A DNA stretch of 64,000 nt. Origin: Paenibacillus sp. IHBB 10380. GTDB taxonomy: Bacteria > Bacillota > Bacilli > Paenibacillales > Paenibacillaceae. Position 1 is the first letter of the stretch; every line of letters begins with the position of its first letter. Of this stretch, positions 20,259 to 28,049 are shown piece after piece. The position numbers were made by a program, and so were the translations under genes. The notes beneath the pieces were generated by a model. It saw only the letters and a list, made by a program, of their open reading frames with translations, was not told where the DNA came from and ran no database searches. Where the stretch lies: positions 3,100,001-3,164,000 of the forward strand of contig NZ_CP010976.1 in assembly GCF_000949425.1 (NCBI RefSeq), written 5' to 3'.

Positions 20259-21860
20259 ATCTAGAAGCTTCAACAAATCATCTACAATTCGTTCACAAGC
20301 ATAGGCGGAATATTCCCGCCACGGATCTGAGGAAATAAAATGCACATGGTTTCTACGGACTGCTTTCAAATCCTGCCACAGTGAGGAGGACTGGAACAGT
20401 TCCCAATACCTCAGTGACTCTGGTTCCTGACATATATTTAATAAAATTCGATCTGCATCGAATTGTGCGAGTTGATCCGCTGTCATAATCTGATTATACT
20501 CAGCAGGATCGAAACCAGATGGCGGATTGAGTTGCAAATCATCATAAAGTACATCTCTCATCCCTCGAGCAGGACAAAGATAGTAGCACTCCTTATGAAC
20601 ACTCATCACGAGAACCGTATCGTCACTCAATATCTGATTCAAGCGCCCCCTAGCGAACTTCACCTTCTGATCATAGTTATGTAACCAGGAATCTGCTTCT
20701 TGGGATACTTCTAGTAATTGCGCTGTCAGTTGCAACTGCTCTCGCCAATTTATATCCATCAAGGGAATAAAGGAGACAGGTGCGATTTCCTCCAGTTTCT
20801 CCTTCTCATGAGAATCTAAATTATCTAAGCTTATGATCATATCCGGTCCAGACTGGCTTAGTGCTTCAATATTGGCCTCCCAGTCTTTGTTAAAGCGGTA
20901 CCCACTGAGGTGTAAGGGGATATCCTTTCGATACATCTTATAGTAGTAAGCTGACCACTTCGGATGAAGTGGAGCCGCATATGGGATCATCTTAAGAGCA
21001 AGTAACTGACCTAGAATGGGCGTGGAATAGGCTACAATTTTACGACGACGATTCTTCATATAGGCTGTAGGGGATACGCCAACCTCCTGCTTGAACCTGC
21101 GGCTGAAATAAAATTCGTCGTTATAGCCCACTTGATGAGCGATATCACGTAATCGTGCGTCCGATTGTACCATGAACTGTTTAGCACAATTAACCCTCAC
21201 TTCCGTCACATAATCGATGGCGCTTTTACCGTACGTTTTTTTAAATAAATCCACATAATATTTAGGGCTAACCTTCGCCATTCGGGCCAATTGCTCAATC
21301 GTCAAATTCTCGTTATAATGGCTTTCTATATAAGCTTTCGTGCGGTCTAATGCCGTTCGTGAGTCTGTCTCAGGCGACAGTCGAATGTTTGTCATGATCC
21401 AATATAGTAATTCCTGAAAAACAAACTGTCCGCGAAAGCGTTCCAATGCTAGATCACTCCGACAATGGGTGTACATCAAATCACATAATATGATCGGCTG
21501 AGTCTGGGGATAAATTAATATCTCCCCCTTTAGCGGACACGAATCCATCGGCACCGCATCTCGAAATACCTCGAACTTGATAACATATAGATCCAGCCCA
21601 TCTACATCTTTCGAAGATACTCCGATCGTTTGTCCAGGCAGAGCGATATGTACAATATCCTGCTTCAATAGATAATCATGAAGATCCATCGTCAACCGAC
21701 CCACGCCGTTCTTCACGATGATCAGGACATGCGAATCAATAAGTTGTTGCTCCATCCGACCACCACGTAGATATTCGATACTTCTAATTTTGAACAACAA
21801 ATGATCCAGTGAAATATCTATATGTTCATCATGCAGAAACGTATTGGACAAGATGAACAC
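20241..21860 (-). CDS. btr: AraC-type activator fused to a siderophore-binding domain (Btr-like)
   Basis: Three-part regulator of 539 aa: an N-terminal cupin-like region, an AraC double helix-turn-helix (about 165-270, with LARMAKVSPKYYVDLFKK and IAHQVGYNDEFYFSRRFK), and a C-terminal domain (about 275-530) resembling iron-siderophore binding proteins. It should sense imported ferri-siderophore in the cytoplasm and activate the importer and esterase genes, as Btr (YbbB) does in B. subtilis. The track-level start is GTG at 21860, almost touching GAGAGGGAG. A TTG at 21851 has a better spacing and may be the real start. A near-perfect Fur box precedes it. It lies directly upstream of feuA on the same strand. 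Confidence 0.9.
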   Translation of the reverse strand: MFILSNTFLHDEHIDISLDHLLFKIRSIEYLRGGRMEQQLIDSHVLIIVKNGVGRLTMDLHDYLLKQDIVHIALPGQTIGVSSKDVDGLDLYVIKFEVFRDAVPMDSCPLKGEILIYPQTQPIILCDLMYTHCRSDLALERFRGQFVFQELLYWIMTNIRLSPETDSRTALDRTKAYIESHYNENLTIEQLARMAKVSPKYYVDLFKKTYGKSAIDYVTEVRVNCAKQFMVQSDARLRDIAHQVGYNDEFYFSRRFKQEVGVSPTAYMKNRRRKIVAYSTPILGQLLALKMIPYAAPLHPKWSAYYYKMYRKDIPLHLSGYRFNKDWEANIEALSQSGPDMIISLDNLDSHEKEKLEEIAPVSFIPLMDINWREQLQLTAQLLEVSQEADSWLHNYDQKVKFARGRLNQILSDDTVLVMSVHKECYYLCPARGMRDVLYDDLQLNPPSGFDPAEYNQIMTADQLAQFDADRILLNICQEPESLRYWELFQSSSLWQDLKAVRRNHVHFISSDPWREYSAYACERIVDDLLKLLDGDRPN

Positions 21861-21874
21861 TCCCTCTCTATTCT

Positions 21875-21893
21875 GAAAATGATAATCATTATC
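21875..21893. promoter_or_regulatory. Fur box in the regulator promoter
   Basis: GAAAATGATAATCATTATC matches the 19-bp Fur consensus at 18 positions, immediately upstream of the AraC-type gene start. On the minus strand TTGACT (21924-21929) with a -10 about 18 bases on (near TAAATT) could be the promoter. Confidence 0.85.
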
Positions 21894-21978
21894 GTTTATA
21901 ATTTACCATGCTAGAATGTAAACAGTCAACATATTTACCAAGCCCAACCAAATAGATATGGCGCTGATATACAAAAGA

Positions 21979-22009
21979 GAACCAGAACTCAATATATGAG
22001 TTCTGGTTC
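21979..22009 (-). terminator. Terminator after the PepSY gene
   Basis: GAACCAGAACTCA (21979-21991) pairs perfectly with 21997-22009 around a short loop; on the minus strand TCTTTTG follows. It ends the PepSY gene that stops at 22034. Confidence 0.75.
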
Positions 22010-22033
22010 ATCATTTCAAGGACTTAGACTATA

Positions 22034-22621
22034 TTATGATTCATCATCGTTATCGTCATCATGGTCATCTAAATCTTTATCCACAGAAACAATCTTAGCT
22101 GTCTTCGCATCCACCCCAATTTCAGCTGTTCCTCCATCTATCTTCAATTCGACTTCATAGACGAGTCTGCCTTCATCACGGTCTAGAGTAACTTCAATAA
22201 CTGTACCTTTGAGATAATTCACTGCGACAGCACTTGCTTTACTAACTCCAATAGTGGAACCATCCTCAATGGATGTAGCATTGGTCATTTTATCGTCATC
22301 ATCATTGTCGTCATTGTCATTTCTAACCCCTAGAGACTTACCCGTATAAGCGTCAATTAATACATCTACATCCTTCTGTCCTTGATCAATCTCAACCTCG
22401 TAATATAGTTGGCCCTTTTTCTTCTCCAGCTCAATGCTTTCTACTTGACCTTTAGCTACTGCTAGCGCTTTTTGTTCGGCCTTTTCAATTCCAATCACTT
22501 GCTTCTGCGTACTGTTACTTGTACTAGAATTAGCAGCTTGTACATTCCCTATACCGTATACTCCACCAATAGCTACTACAGCTAATAACACACCCGCACC
22601 TATTTTTTGTTTCGTCTTCAT
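22034..22621 (-). CDS. Exported PepSY-domain protein (YkoI/YkoJ-like)
   Basis: 195-aa secreted or membrane-tethered protein with an N-terminal signal (VLLAVVAIGGVYGIGNVQA) and two PepSY repeats. Each repeat has the family pattern: IGIEKAEQKALAVAKG then LYYEVEID, and IGVSKASAVAVNYLKG then LVYEVELK. Both repeats end in an Asp-rich tail (DDNDDDDK, and DDHDDDNDDES at the C-terminus). PepSY domains are thought to modulate proteases or sensor signalling outside the cell; acidic tails could bind cations. It accompanies a YkoGH-like two-component system, as ykoI/ykoJ do in B. subtilis. It has its own promoter region with a TTCTCA-N5-TTCTAA box. Confidence 0.8.
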   Translation of the reverse strand: MKTKQKIGAGVLLAVVAIGGVYGIGNVQAANSSTSNSTQKQVIGIEKAEQKALAVAKGQVESIELEKKKGQLYYEVEIDQGQKDVDVLIDAYTGKSLGVRNDNDDNDDDDKMTNATSIEDGSTIGVSKASAVAVNYLKGTVIEVTLDRDEGRLVYEVELKIDGGTAEIGVDAKTAKIVSVDKDLDDHDDDNDDES

Positions 22622-22697
22622 TCATGTTCCTCCTCTTAAGTTGCTTTCTTTTATAATCTCAATATACCCTTACTAAATGAGAACAAAGATAGAGAAA

Positions 22698-22718
22698 GAT
22701 TAGAATTTGATGAGAATC
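22698..22718. promoter_or_regulatory. Candidate response-regulator box upstream of the distal PepSY gene
   Basis: Minus strand GA-TTCTCA-N5-TTCTAA, two hexamer direct repeats 11 bp apart, the usual geometry of OmpR-family sites. The same box occurs at 23467-23487 before the other PepSY gene, matching in about 15 of 19 core positions. Confidence 0.55.
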
Positions 22719-22834
22719 AGAAAGAACTGCCTACCCTCGACATCAATATAGAATGAACTAAGGCTATCTAACTGATATTCACCTGAGTCGTTTGAGTCTT
22801 AAATTGTATGCGTTATTATCGAATAACTGCTTTT

Positions 22835-23422
22835 CTAATTATCGTTATCGTCATCATCCCAAGTCACGGACATGATTGCACCCGAGATCCCATTCACCTG
22901 TACCACCGCTTCACGTCCATCCTCTGTGTCAATTTCCACAAGATAATATCTATTGGCATCCTTGCCTCTAAACTCCACTTCTTGAACATTGCCAGGTACC
23001 TGCTTGAGAGCAAGAGCGATGGCTTTGTCACTGGTAACCAAATTTGAGGATCCTTTACCACTACCCGTCGTAGGATTGTTGTGTGGCTTATCTACGTTAG
23101 GTTTTGGATTGGGTACTTCATCTGGTTGTAGCTCATCAGGAACAACGGCTTCCAATCGTTTAATCGATGTAATTCCACCCGCACCGGCGTTTACCCTCAG
23201 CTCGTATAGCCCCTTCTCTAATTGAACCTGTATTCGATATGCATCGTTCTCAAGCGAAGTATTCACGATCTCACCAGGATACTCAGCTAGCACAACACGG
23301 ATGACTTCCTCCTCAGATAGAATATCCGGTGAATTCGCCCATGATTTCCATACGGTTCCAAGTGTCACTACTACCGCAATTATAAGGACAGCACTCGATA
23401 TCCAACCTATTTTTTTGTTCAT
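22835..23422 (-). CDS. Membrane-anchored PepSY-domain protein
   Basis: 195 aa. An N-terminal membrane anchor (ISSAVLIIAVVVTLGTVW) leads to two PepSY units: LSEEEVIRVVLAEYPGEIV with YELRVNAGAG, and VTSDKAIALALKQVPGNV with YYLVEIDTEDG. A Pro/Asn-rich linker joins them, and the C-terminus is acidic (WDDDDNDN). It lies between the kinase gene and the other PepSY gene, transcribed in the same direction. The gap to the kinase (70 bp) contains the TTCTCA-N5-TTCTAA box, so it may be activated by its own two-component system. It is a paralogue of the 22034-22621 gene by architecture. The ligand is unknown. Confidence 0.8.
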   Translation of the reverse strand: MNKKIGWISSAVLIIAVVVTLGTVWKSWANSPDILSEEEVIRVVLAEYPGEIVNTSLENDAYRIQVQLEKGLYELRVNAGAGGITSIKRLEAVVPDELQPDEVPNPKPNVDKPHNNPTTGSGKGSSNLVTSDKAIALALKQVPGNVQEVEFRGKDANRYYLVEIDTEDGREAVVQVNGISGAIMSVTWDDDDNDN

Positions 23423-23466
23423 TCAGGGTTCACCTCAGTTCATATATCCATAATATACAGGTGTTT

Positions 23467-23487
23467 GGTTAGAATACGGTGAGAATC
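23467..23487. promoter_or_regulatory. Candidate response-regulator box upstream of the proximal PepSY gene
   Basis: Minus strand GATTCTCA-CCGTA-TTCTAACC, direct repeats TTCTCA/TTCTAA 11 bp apart, about 45 bp upstream of the ATG at 23422. A TATATTAT -10-like sequence follows downstream. Confidence 0.55.
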
Positions 23488-23492
23488 TACAA

Positions 23493-24857
23493 CTAGCTGA
23501 TATTAGGCGCTTCTCTTGTCATCCCTATCACCGCTGTCGTCCCTTTCCCTTCCACACTTTGAAGCTCAATACGTACTCCAATAACTTCAGCTATCTCTAC
23601 AGCTAGGGAAAGACCAAGCCCTACGCCCCCACCCTGTCTATTTCTTGCCTCATCCACGCGGTAAAATCGGTCAAAGACAAGTGGTAGTTTGTCGCTAGCA
23701 ATTCCAATACCACGATCGATAATACGAATATACGCCTCATCATCTAATGATCCAACTTCAACCACAATGTCATCGTCACTATACTTCTGAGCATTATCCA
23801 AAAAAATAAACAAGAGCTGCTTGAGCTTATTCTCATCGGAATAGCCGAATACATCTGGTGTCCCGTCTACATGAATCTCCCTGCGATAAGCATTTCGAAA
23901 TGCTTTGGCAGACCCCATCGCTAATTCCGAAAGATTTAACTTTACGATGCTGATATTCCATTGCTCCTTTTGCTTAGCCAGCAATAAGAGTTGCTCCGTC
24001 ATTTCTTTCATTCGAATCGCTTCGGAATGAATCGCTTCAATCGATTCATGGAATAATTCTGGGCGATCCATACCTCTTCTTTTCAATAGACTTGCATAAC
24101 TCTCGATAATCGTCAGGGGTGTCTTAAGCTCATGTGATGCATTAGATACAAATTGTTGTTGCTTTTTATAATTATTCTCAAGAAGTTCGATCATATCATT
24201 AAATGTCATACTCATTTCCATCAGCTCGTCTTTCGAATGACCCTCAAGCTCCAAACGATTAAAACGTCCGCTACGCCTAATTTCTTTCATTGTAAGGGTC
24301 ATTGCACTTATCGGCTTCATAATAAGACGACCTAGTAGGCGAATTGAGAACAGTACAGGGATCAATGCAATACATGTAACGACCATAAGTACAATTCGAA
24401 GAACCTGAAGCGTGTCCATCGTGCTTTGCATACTTTCCGTCACTTGAATATTCATTACCTCGCCATCCGACCAGATCACCGGTACAGACACGGATATGTA
24501 TGTCTGATCTAAGTCATCTATGACTTGAACTCGCTTGGTTGTGTCATATATGGCTTTCTGCTTACTGAGATGTTGTTGTGAACCTGAAGTAACGGGAGGA
24601 AGACCTGTCCCATCTGAACCTATCATTCGAATCATTCCATCAACAGGTACATAACCACGTAATAAATCTTGTGTTGGAATCTCTCCAGCTGCCTGGCGCA
24701 TACCGTTAGCTATTTGTATTGCTTGAGCTTCTGCACGATCTAATTGATTATTGACAGATAATTCACTAAACATATAGTAAGTAGATAAATTCATAACAAT
24801 GAGTAATACAGCAAATAAAGCGGACGTATACAAATGTATTTTGCTTCGTAGCCTCAT
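23493..24857 (-). CDS. Sensor histidine kinase (YkoH-like)
   Basis: 454-aa membrane kinase. Two membrane segments (about 10-32 and 155-178) enclose an extracytoplasmic sensor region of about 120 residues. Then come HAMP, the phospho-acceptor H-box SNASHELKTPLTI near residue 241, the N box LDNAQKYSDD, and G boxes DRGIGIAS and GGGVGLGLSLA. Start and regulator stop overlap by 4 bp. Gene order regulator, kinase, then two PepSY genes resembles B. subtilis ykoGHIJ. The signal is unknown; the PepSY proteins may present or titrate it. Confidence 0.9.
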   Translation of the reverse strand: MRLRSKIHLYTSALFAVLLIVMNLSTYYMFSELSVNNQLDRAEAQAIQIANGMRQAAGEIPTQDLLRGYVPVDGMIRMIGSDGTGLPPVTSGSQQHLSKQKAIYDTTKRVQVIDDLDQTYISVSVPVIWSDGEVMNIQVTESMQSTMDTLQVLRIVLMVVTCIALIPVLFSIRLLGRLIMKPISAMTLTMKEIRRSGRFNRLELEGHSKDELMEMSMTFNDMIELLENNYKKQQQFVSNASHELKTPLTIIESYASLLKRRGMDRPELFHESIEAIHSEAIRMKEMTEQLLLLAKQKEQWNISIVKLNLSELAMGSAKAFRNAYRREIHVDGTPDVFGYSDENKLKQLLFIFLDNAQKYSDDDIVVEVGSLDDEAYIRIIDRGIGIASDKLPLVFDRFYRVDEARNRQGGGVGLGLSLAVEIAEVIGVRIELQSVEGKGTTAVIGMTREAPNIS

Positions 24858-25549
24858 GGAGTGTCCTTCAGCACATAACCGACACCACGAACGGTATGAA
24901 TGAGATCAGGCTCGCTTGCACGATCAATTTTTTTGCGTACATACCGAATATATACATCAACAACATTCGTATCTCCGTAATAATCATACCCCCATACCGC
25001 AGATACAATCTGCTCCCTACCCAAGACCTGCCGTTTGTTCTTGAGAAGATATACGAGCAGATCAAATTCACGTGGCGTTAAATCAATGGAATCATTCTCT
25101 CGGAATACTTCCCTCGTGCTTTCATTAAGCTTCAAATTGCCAACTGTTAGCCACTGCTCCGTGATAGCTTGCTCCGTCTGGAGCGCGTTTAATCTTAGAG
25201 CAGCACGTACACGTGCGAGCAGCTCTTCAATGATAAATGGTTTAGTAATATAATCATTAGCCCCTAGATCAAGACCTGAGACCTTATCTTCAATCGAATC
25301 TTTTGCTGTCAGAAGTAGAATAGCTATTTGGGAATCGTTCCCCCTAATTTTCCTGAGCAACTCAATCCCGCTCATCCCTGGAAGCATCACATCTAATAAA
25401 ATGAGATCAATCCCACCAGCACGATAAACCTCCAGTGCATCGATTCCATTGCTGACCTTAGCCACTCGATAGCCTTCAGATTCCAACTCAATTTCGAGAA
25501 CTCTAGCTATCTTCTCCTCATCCTCTACAATCAGTATGTATTCACTCAG
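24854..25549 (-). CDS. OmpR-family response regulator (YkoG-like), probably with a CTG start
   Basis: Winged-helix response regulator. With the usual starts only, the longest ORF begins at a TTG (25486) inside the receiver domain and lacks the first beta strand and acidic pocket. Reading further upstream in frame gives LSEYILIVEDEEKIARVLEIE, exactly the missing receiver start. The in-frame stop further up leaves no ATG, GTG or TTG, so the CTG at 25549, preceded by GGGGGCG, is the best start (231 aa). Phospho-acceptor Asp in LILLDVMLPG, Lys in YITKPF, C-terminal VRGVGYVLK. It overlaps the kinase gene by 4 bp. Confidence 0.85.
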   Translation of the reverse strand: MSEYILIVEDEEKIARVLEIELESEGYRVAKVSNGIDALEVYRAGGIDLILLDVMLPGMSGIELLRKIRGNDSQIAILLLTAKDSIEDKVSGLDLGANDYITKPFIIEELLARVRAALRLNALQTEQAITEQWLTVGNLKLNESTREVFRENDSIDLTPREFDLLVYLLKNKRQVLGREQIVSAVWGYDYYGDTNVVDVYIRYVRKKIDRASEPDLIHTVRGVGYVLKDTP

Positions 25550-25623
25550 TGCTAACGCCCCCGATCTGATCTTTATATGATGTCATATATAACATTATAA
25601 TGTAACTTGTCTGGTATTAATCA

Positions 25624-25669
25624 CAAAAGACTATGCACACGATAAATAACCTCGATAAGCATAGTCTTT
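25624..25669 (-). terminator. Terminator after rbsK
   Basis: AAAAGACTATGC (25624-25635) pairs perfectly with GCATAGTCTTTT (25658-25669), giving a U-tail on either strand. It lies 50 bp after the rbsK stop. Confidence 0.8.
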
Positions 25670-25717
25670 TACCCATATATAATATGAGCCATTCTACTTT
25701 AGTTCAATCCATCTAGC

Positions 25718-26647
25718 TTAGATATCCCCCTTGACACTTGCAGCAAACTGATGAACAGCTTCCATGGTCGGCATCCCTGCTTGAGCTCCAAACTTCGTTA
25801 CCGCTAATGCCGAGACCTTGGCTGCGAATGAGACGGCTTTCTCTAAATCAAGATCTAATGCTAATGAATAAGCTAGTGCCGCATTAAATGAATCTCCTGC
25901 CCCCGTCGTATCCATCACAGGTACCTTATACCCTGGAATCATGTGCAATTTATGATGGTCCATGAAGGCTGATCCATCCGCACCAAGCGTAGTGATGATA
26001 TTAGCTACGCCTCTGTCCATTAGATCTTGTATAGCTATCTCCAACTCATCGCCTTCGGCGTCCCGTCCCGTAAGCAAACCCAACTCCGAGCGATTGGGTG
26101 TCATGTAATCCACCTGACGAAGTAGCTCGTCAGGTAAAACCTGTGCTGGTGCTGGATTAAGAACGACTGTCTTGCCATATGATTTCGCTTTGTTGACAGC
26201 GTAGCAAACGGTTTCTAATGAGATTTCTAATTGAATTAGAATAATATCTGCTGCTTGAATAACATCATCGTACAGATCAATATCCTTAGGCAGTAAATCC
26301 TGATTAGCTCCTTGAACAACAACAATACTGTTATCTCCACTTGCTAGAAAAATAGAAGCAATACCCGTAGAACTACTATCTACAATCTTCACGGCGTGTC
26401 TATCGATCCCGTTATCATCCAAAGCCTTCAATAACTCCTGTCCGAAGCTATCTCCACCGACAGCACCAATCATCGTTGTCTTGGCGCCTAGACGAGCCGC
26501 CGCTACAGCTTGATTAGCCCCTTTACCTCCAGGAATAAATTGCGCTTTAGACCCGAGAATTGTCTCACCCAGCTTTGGTTGTCTGTCTGCTTCAATCACA
26601 ATATCCATATTCAAGCTACCGATCACAACTATGTTAGGAACCTTCAT
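25718..26647 (-). CDS. rbsK: Ribokinase
   Basis: PfkB-family sugar kinase, 309 aa, that phosphorylates D-ribose to ribose 5-phosphate with ATP. N-terminal GSLNMDIV and the first PfkB signature region GGKGANQAVAAARLGA near residue 40 are typical, as is the second signature DTTGAGDSFNAALA with catalytic Asp near residue 255. The start overlaps the end of the LacI-type regulator by 14 bp and has a GGAGAG site. No ribose transporter genes follow, so uptake must be encoded elsewhere, or the enzyme may use ribose from nucleoside turnover. Confidence 0.92.
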   Translation of the reverse strand: MKVPNIVVIGSLNMDIVIEADRQPKLGETILGSKAQFIPGGKGANQAVAAARLGAKTTMIGAVGGDSFGQELLKALDDNGIDRHAVKIVDSSSTGIASIFLASGDNSIVVVQGANQDLLPKDIDLYDDVIQAADIILIQLEISLETVCYAVNKAKSYGKTVVLNPAPAQVLPDELLRQVDYMTPNRSELGLLTGRDAEGDELEIAIQDLMDRGVANIITTLGADGSAFMDHHKLHMIPGYKVPVMDTTGAGDSFNAALAYSLALDLDLEKAVSFAAKVSALAVTKFGAQAGMPTMEAVHQFAASVKGDI

Positions 26648-27647
26648 GCTCTTCTCTCCTTTTCGTGGAACTTCTCTCTATTAACTTTACATCTAACTCA
26701 TGCACTTTATCTTCTATGATACAACCTTCTATTTTTTTAATTAAAATTCTAGAAACCATAGCTCCCATTTCATAAATAGGCTGTGCAATAGTCGTTAATT
26801 CAGGTTCTGTAATTTCAGTCATGAATATTCCATCAAAACCACAAACGGACACTTGCTCAGGCACTTGTATTCCTAAGCGGTGTAATGCTTTCAAGGCACC
26901 AACTGCCATCAGATCATTCCCAGCAAAGATTGCATCTATGTCAGGATGTTGCTGTATGAGTAGTTCTGTAGCTGCAATGCCGCTTCTAATACTGAAATCA
27001 CCTGGGACCATAAGAGATGGACTGAACCACCCAAACCCTTTTACTGATTTCTCATAGCCCAGTAATCTCTCTTTAGCCGTAACCAGTTCCTGCGGACCAT
27101 AAATATGCCCGATTTTACGACAACCCGATTCCAAAAGATGCTTAACAGCTAATTCCGCACCCTCGAGATTGTTCGATCGAACGACGCTACATGCTTCATT
27201 CGTAGGCGCCCGATCTAGACAGACAAAAGGAATGTTATATGCGGCCAGTTTATTCACATCACCTTGTGATAATGTATTGGAGGCAAAAATAATACCATCG
27301 ATAAATTGACCCTTTAAAATATCAATGTAATTCCTTTCTTTATCCACATCCCCATCGGAATTACAAAAAATAACGGTAAATCCATAAGTCGTTGCCACAT
27401 CCTCAACTGCCCTCGCCAACTCAGGGAAAAAAGGGTTAGAAATATCAGGCAACACTAAAGCGAATGTTTTGGTATTCTTACCTGCAAGTCCTCTGGCAAC
27501 TCCACTAGGTATATATTTTAATTGTTCTATCGCACGTTTAATATTTAGTTCTGTCTCAGCATTCACATACCCACTTTTGTTTAAGTAACGAGAAACAGTA
27601 GACACTGAGATTCCCGCCAGTTTAGCTACGTCGCGTATCGTTGCCAT
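26634..27647 (-). CDS. rbsR: LacI-family transcriptional regulator (RbsR-like)
   Basis: LacI/GalR repressor, 337 aa. The N-terminal helix-turn-helix ATIRDVAKLAGISVSTVSRYL is followed by a hinge and a periplasmic-binding-like sensor domain. I chose the ATG at 27647, preceded by GGAGTG, which puts the helix-turn-helix at the very N-terminus; an upstream in-frame ATG at 27692 would overlap the promoter and operator. It is co-transcribed with rbsK, with which it overlaps by 14 bp, so ribose control is likely. Two GGTAnCGnTACC operators flank its promoter. Confidence 0.88.
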   Translation of the reverse strand: MATIRDVAKLAGISVSTVSRYLNKSGYVNAETELNIKRAIEQLKYIPSGVARGLAGKNTKTFALVLPDISNPFFPELARAVEDVATTYGFTVIFCNSDGDVDKERNYIDILKGQFIDGIIFASNTLSQGDVNKLAAYNIPFVCLDRAPTNEACSVVRSNNLEGAELAVKHLLESGCRKIGHIYGPQELVTAKERLLGYEKSVKGFGWFSPSLMVPGDFSIRSGIAATELLIQQHPDIDAIFAGNDLMAVGALKALHRLGIQVPEQVSVCGFDGIFMTEITEPELTTIAQPIYEMGAMVSRILIKKIEGCIIEDKVHELDVKLIERSSTKRREEHEGS

Positions 27648-27676
27648 TTTCACTCCACTCCTAATTTCCCTTGTGA

Positions 27677-27688
27677 GGTATCGGTACC
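27677..27688. promoter_or_regulatory. LacI-type operator 1 of rbsR
   Basis: GGTATCGGTACC, a palindrome with the CG centre typical of LacI-family operators. It is just downstream of the minus-strand -10 TATAAT (27692-27697). Confidence 0.65.
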
Positions 27689-27691
27689 ACA

Positions 27692-27697
27692 ATTATA
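27692..27697 (-). promoter_or_regulatory. -10 element of rbsRK
   Basis: TATAAT on the minus strand, about 45 bp upstream of the rbsR ATG and between the two operators. No good -35 at the standard distance was seen. Confidence 0.5.
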
Positions 27698-27731
27698 CTA
27701 TTTATTACTGTAAACATGATGAATATATGCA

Positions 27732-27745
27732 TGGTAACGGTACCA
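27732..27745. promoter_or_regulatory. LacI-type operator 2 of rbsR
   Basis: TGGTAACGGTACCA, palindromic with a central CG, sharing GGTA-n-CG-n-TACC with operator 1, about 56 bp away centre to centre. That distance would allow looping or dual-site repression. Confidence 0.65.
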
Positions 27746-27820
27746 CAAAAATATATCATACTCTTTTTGTATTTGCAACTTATAGATCCCCGCACCGGAG
27801 CAAGCAAAACATACTAACAT

Positions 27821-27863
27821 TAGTAGCACAGACCAAGGCCATGGTCTGTGCTACTATTTTTTT
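27821..27863 (+). terminator. Orphan strong terminator next to the IS110 element
   Basis: TAGTAGCACAGACCA (27821-27835) pairs perfectly with 27842-27856 around AGGCCA, followed by seven T. It is oriented to stop plus-strand transcription, yet no plus-strand gene lies upstream. It could insulate the mobile element, or be left from a lost gene. Confidence 0.8.
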
Positions 27864-28049
27864 ATAGTAGAAGTGAAGTAAGGTCGAACAGCCCCTAGGA
27901 TCGATATAGAATCCGTATTAAAAACCGACCGACTTCACACCCTTATTTGAATCAGTTTAGTATGTTGGATCCGTGAGATCGTGTATAAGAAAATGGAATC
28001 GGTAAGGCACTGTGAAGACTTCTATGATTGCTACGAAGGAGAAGATGAG
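27864..28049 (+). other. Non-coding leader of the IS110-family element
   Basis: 186 bases without a convincing gene between the orphan terminator and the transposase start. In IS110-family elements a non-coding end region is transcribed into a bridge RNA that pairs with donor and target DNA. This stretch (or 29271-29437 on the other side) is where such an RNA would lie. I could not define its loops or the element ends by eye. Confidence 0.35.

Noticed and set aside
27981..28049. N-terminal extension of the IS110 transposase from 27981
   Set aside because: No ribosome site and no family match in the extension; GAAGGAG precedes the ATG at 28050, which fits the family start.
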